From Fratercula arctica (lineage: Eukaryota; Chordata; Aves; Charadriiformes; Alcidae), in assembly GCA_947846985.1 (NCBI GenBank), contig CANTUZ010000005.1, positions 13,769,861-13,833,860 of the forward strand: a DNA stretch of 64,000 nucleotides, read 5' to 3'. This document shows, in pieces, positions 60,817 to 64,000 of the stretch. The notes below the pieces were generated by a model. It searched no databases and was not told the DNA's origin. It was given only the letters and a program-made list of their open reading frames with translations. Every line of letters begins with the position of its first letter. The stretch's first letter is position 1. Both the position numbers and the translations under genes were made by a program.

Positions 60817-63800
60817 AGAGTTCCTTGGTTTACTTATTTTGTCTTTTCCCTTTCCCCACCCACTTCCACTTTAGGAACATTTTGGTTTGTTGTTCTTCAT
60901 GACAGCATTTCCCCACTTCCTTTTAAAAAGTGGTTTCTATTACTTGGCAGTCATATGTTCTACGAGAGCCCCACCACAACGTGACCTCTCGCAAGGAGGC
61001 TGCTACCAAGGCCAACTCCCACTGCTCTTTTCTAGGCACACCAGGGTAGTCCCATCCCTGGAGTGCTCTGGAGCTGTAGAAGCTGCCTGAAAAAGGAAGC
61101 AGAGTGCTCAGTGTGCCATAGCTGACCACTAGCAGGCCCAGGAACCAAGTCAAGCCCAGATCTTGTTGACAGGATGTCACCTCTCCTTGTGTAAAATTAT
61201 GTATAATATGGGCATGAAAGAAACTCTTCCTTCCTGTCCCATTTTGTCCGCTTCCTTCTGTCTCTCCAGCTATCGCTTCTGTGGAGTTTGGTGCTGGTGA
61301 AAATGGAAAGAAAATCAGTTCCTGTGTAAGCCAACCGTTTCTGCTCTGATTGGATTTTTCTCCTTTTGTCTGCTTCTTTATTTGATTTAAAAGCTTAAAC
61401 CCCTTGAAGGTTTTCCATTAAGATTTTGAGCACAATTTGGAATGGGGGTAGCAATCAGAGCATTACCTAAAAAATCCTAGTTTATTTTTAGCTAATGGAA
61501 GAGGAGGGCTGATTGGATTAGCCCAGCAATGTGAGTACCTGATGCAGACTATCAACACATCAACAGAGGAAGGGTTAAGTACAGTTTCTTTCACTTTCTC
61601 TCAGTCACCCCTTTTACCCTGTCCTGCTTTGCCTTTCTTCACCCAGTAACTGACACTTGCAACAGCAGTGCAAATTCCTGGGCATGTTCTAGTATTGGTC
61701 AATACAGGAGTAAATCTCACAGACCCTCCTGCTGTTTCACATTTGCCACCTGACAGCAGTGGATGCTCGGGAAGACTGAGGGGTAAGGTTTTAAAGCTTT
61801 AGACTGGGCTTTAGCCGTGTGACATCTATTAAAGCAATTTGGATCCAGGTGGCTAAAACCCAGTGCAATTCTTTGTAATGGTACCCCTGAGAGTGCCCAT
61901 CTCCTTTTAGCACTACTATTGATTAGGCAATTCTTGACTTTGAGGAACAAAATTGGTGTGTGCGTCAAGGTTCTTTTCCTCAATTTGGCCTGGTTTGAAA
62001 TTAATCGTTCACCTTGAGCCATTTTCGTAAGCAGCTTTAAGCTTCGATAAATTTCAGAGTGATTTGATTTTTCTATCACCTTTCTTATGGAGGCCTGTTG
62101 TTTACTAGTCTTCTCTAGGACATCTCCAGAGCTGTTTGGTCTTTATCTTCATCTCTGGCATTGATCTTGGTACATTGTACAGCGTGATTGTCCAAGCTCG
62201 GTAAAATGCTGGGGGCTTTATTTAATGGCTGCACACAGTGCACGGTCAGCAATACTGAGGCCAATGAGTACTTGGTTTTCAATAGAAGCAATGCATTTGA
62301 TGAGGTAGACCATATTACGTCTTAGAATATTGTCCAGACCCTGTCTCTGTCTTGACTGAAATGATGCGGTGTTCTTAGAGGGAGCACATAAACCACGAGC
62401 AAGTTCCTCCTAATTTCAGAAACTCTTCATGAGTATTTGATATTTACTAGGAAGTGAAATGCTAGACAAAGGTACATGAATGTATACTTATGTTTGTGAG
62501 AAGGTGAAAATAAATATGTAAGAACAAGGAAGACAGTTTCCCAATCCTCTTACCTTTTGCACTTCCCTTCCAAAATATTCTCTGTTCTTCTTTATTTCTC
62601 TAAATTGTAGGAAAATTCTTCAGCACATCATGTTGTCATTTGTGGAGGGGCAGAACAGACTCTGCATGAAGATGTGCCCTTTACTTTGAGAGTTTAGTGC
62701 ATTATAGTTATTTGTGCAGGTTTTCCTGTCTGTTTCTTTTGGGTGTTCTGGAGTACCCTTGTGAACTGTTAGGTAATGCTAAGTACTGCCAACCATGAGT
62801 GACGGGCATTGAATAGCTTTTTCCTGCAATAAAATCCAAAGTGAAAGCTGGGCTGGACCTACAGGAAAAAACCATCAAGCCAGTCCTGTTCTTCAGCAGC
62901 TGGGGAAATCTGTGTGAAGAGCCTAGAGTCTGCTGCTGCATCATTTCTCTCAGTGCTGCTCCTTGCCTCCTTGTAGCCCTCTTGCTCCTCTGAGTAACCA
63001 GGTAGGAGAAGGTGGTATTTAACATTTCTATGTTGCTAGAAGACCTTTTTGGGGATGTTTGGGTGTGGGATGAAATGCAAACAAGAGAACTGGAGATGGA
63101 AAGGAAATTCAGAAACATTGACTTCAGAAAAATGAGTAGGTTTTATTCCTATTTCTTTTCAAAATGGCATAAAGCCATTCCTGAGGTGTCACAGGCAACC
63201 TAGGAAGTCCGTCACCTCCTTGCAAAGGATGTTGATTTAGGAGCCCCTAAACAAGCAGTTTTATAAGACATCCCTGTCTGTGTTGAGCTGGGAGCTTGTC
63301 AAAGCCCAGAACATTCTGTTTGAACAAGCTGGTGTATTCCAATGAGAACTTGTTTCATCTGAAAATTCACAGTCAGTTCTACTGAAAATTCAGCTTATCA
63401 CGAGCCGTGTGAAATGTGATGCCAAGATTACAAGGACAGCATTACTGTAGGACTTTGATGGAGCTCCAAGAGAAGGAAAAGTATGCACCACCTCTCCCAT
63501 TCCAGTCAAGTTCAATGGAAGATTTTCTGGAAGGATATTTCTAGACATCTCAGCAGAATGACAAATTCCAAGTTTAGTTAATTTTTTTAAAAATTTTTTT
63601 GGTGAAATGACACAGAGCACAATTAGTGCAGAAACACGAACAGTGAAAAATCTGATCTGGATTGCCCAAGCCTGTGTAAAAATACATGCAACTTTGGTAT
63701 TGAAGGCCTTGCCAAACTGATTAATAAAACATACAAACATTGTACTTTGCAAACATCCTTTGTATTTCATTAGATTCTCAGAAATCAGTATGAGGGATCT

Positions 63801-64000
63801 GGTAGAAAGAGTTATTTGATCTTTAAATTGTTGCTGTTGCAACAAAATACTTCTATATGCTGTTTTACATTCACAGATGATGTCATGTCACAAAGTCTGA
63901 GATTTGTAAAGAGCTTTATACTTGCATTAAAACGTCCTCTGTTTTAATTGAGGTTTGTCAGTCATGCATCTGACACTGGTGTTTTTCCACAAATATTTTA

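Larger units (their letters stand above)
60066..64000. other. Unique non-coding DNA
   Basis: No gene is recognised. The stretch includes an AT dinucleotide repeat, a T/C-rich tract and a non-repetitive segment at 61390-61590 with GGATTA/TAATCC-like words. The 151-codon minus-strand frame at 63390-63845 and the 136-codon frame at 62708-63118 match no family I know and lack any supporting context. Confidence 0.5.

Noticed and set aside
63390..63845. 151-codon minus-strand frame
   Set aside because: No recognisable family, AT-rich composition and no supporting gene structure.

Overview
The window looks like non-coding vertebrate DNA, most likely from a bird. Every mobile element I can identify with confidence is a CR1-type LINE, with the octamer-like 3' tails (repeats of ATTCTATG or a variant) and 5' truncation typical of avian CR1. 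CpG is scarce outside the CR1 copies, base composition is AT-leaning, and there are many poly-A/poly-T tracts. I see no operons, no tRNA or rRNA genes, and no open frame that resembles a conserved host protein. I therefore read it as intergenic or intronic. A species call is not possible from this alone; crocodilians and turtles also carry CR1.

Layout. Positions 1-12448 are single-copy AT-rich DNA with a few low-complexity tracts, including an exceptional C-rich/G-rich motif at 10190-10216 that should fold as a G-quadruplex on the minus strand. Positions 12449-16398 hold two CR1 copies head to head: a minus-strand copy (12449-14030) that lost the middle of its reverse transcriptase, and a plus-strand copy (about 14570-16398) that keeps the catalytic motifs but is broken by two frameshifts and a stop. 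Positions 16399-27179 are unique DNA with one small minus-strand CR1 tail (21606-21833), T-rich tracts and an 18-bp perfect palindrome. A decayed CR1 tail lies at 27180-27597 and a much older CR1/L3-like fragment at about 28960-29410.

Positions 29411-46721 are unique DNA with several stretches that look like conserved non-coding elements, the best being 42230-42625. At 46722-48702 an old plus-strand CR1 is split by a younger minus-strand CR1 (48088-48535). From 48703 to the end the DNA is again unique, with a pair of perfect GATA palindromes near 55.78 kb and a pyrimidine-rich tract of about 400 bp at 59650-60065.

Nothing here forms a gene system. The CR1 copies are dead or fragmentary, and any function the window has would be regulatory. 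No previously undescribed system was found. The items most worth checking are the G-quadruplex motif, the homeobox/GATA-type palindromes, the putative conserved elements and the inverted CR1 pair.
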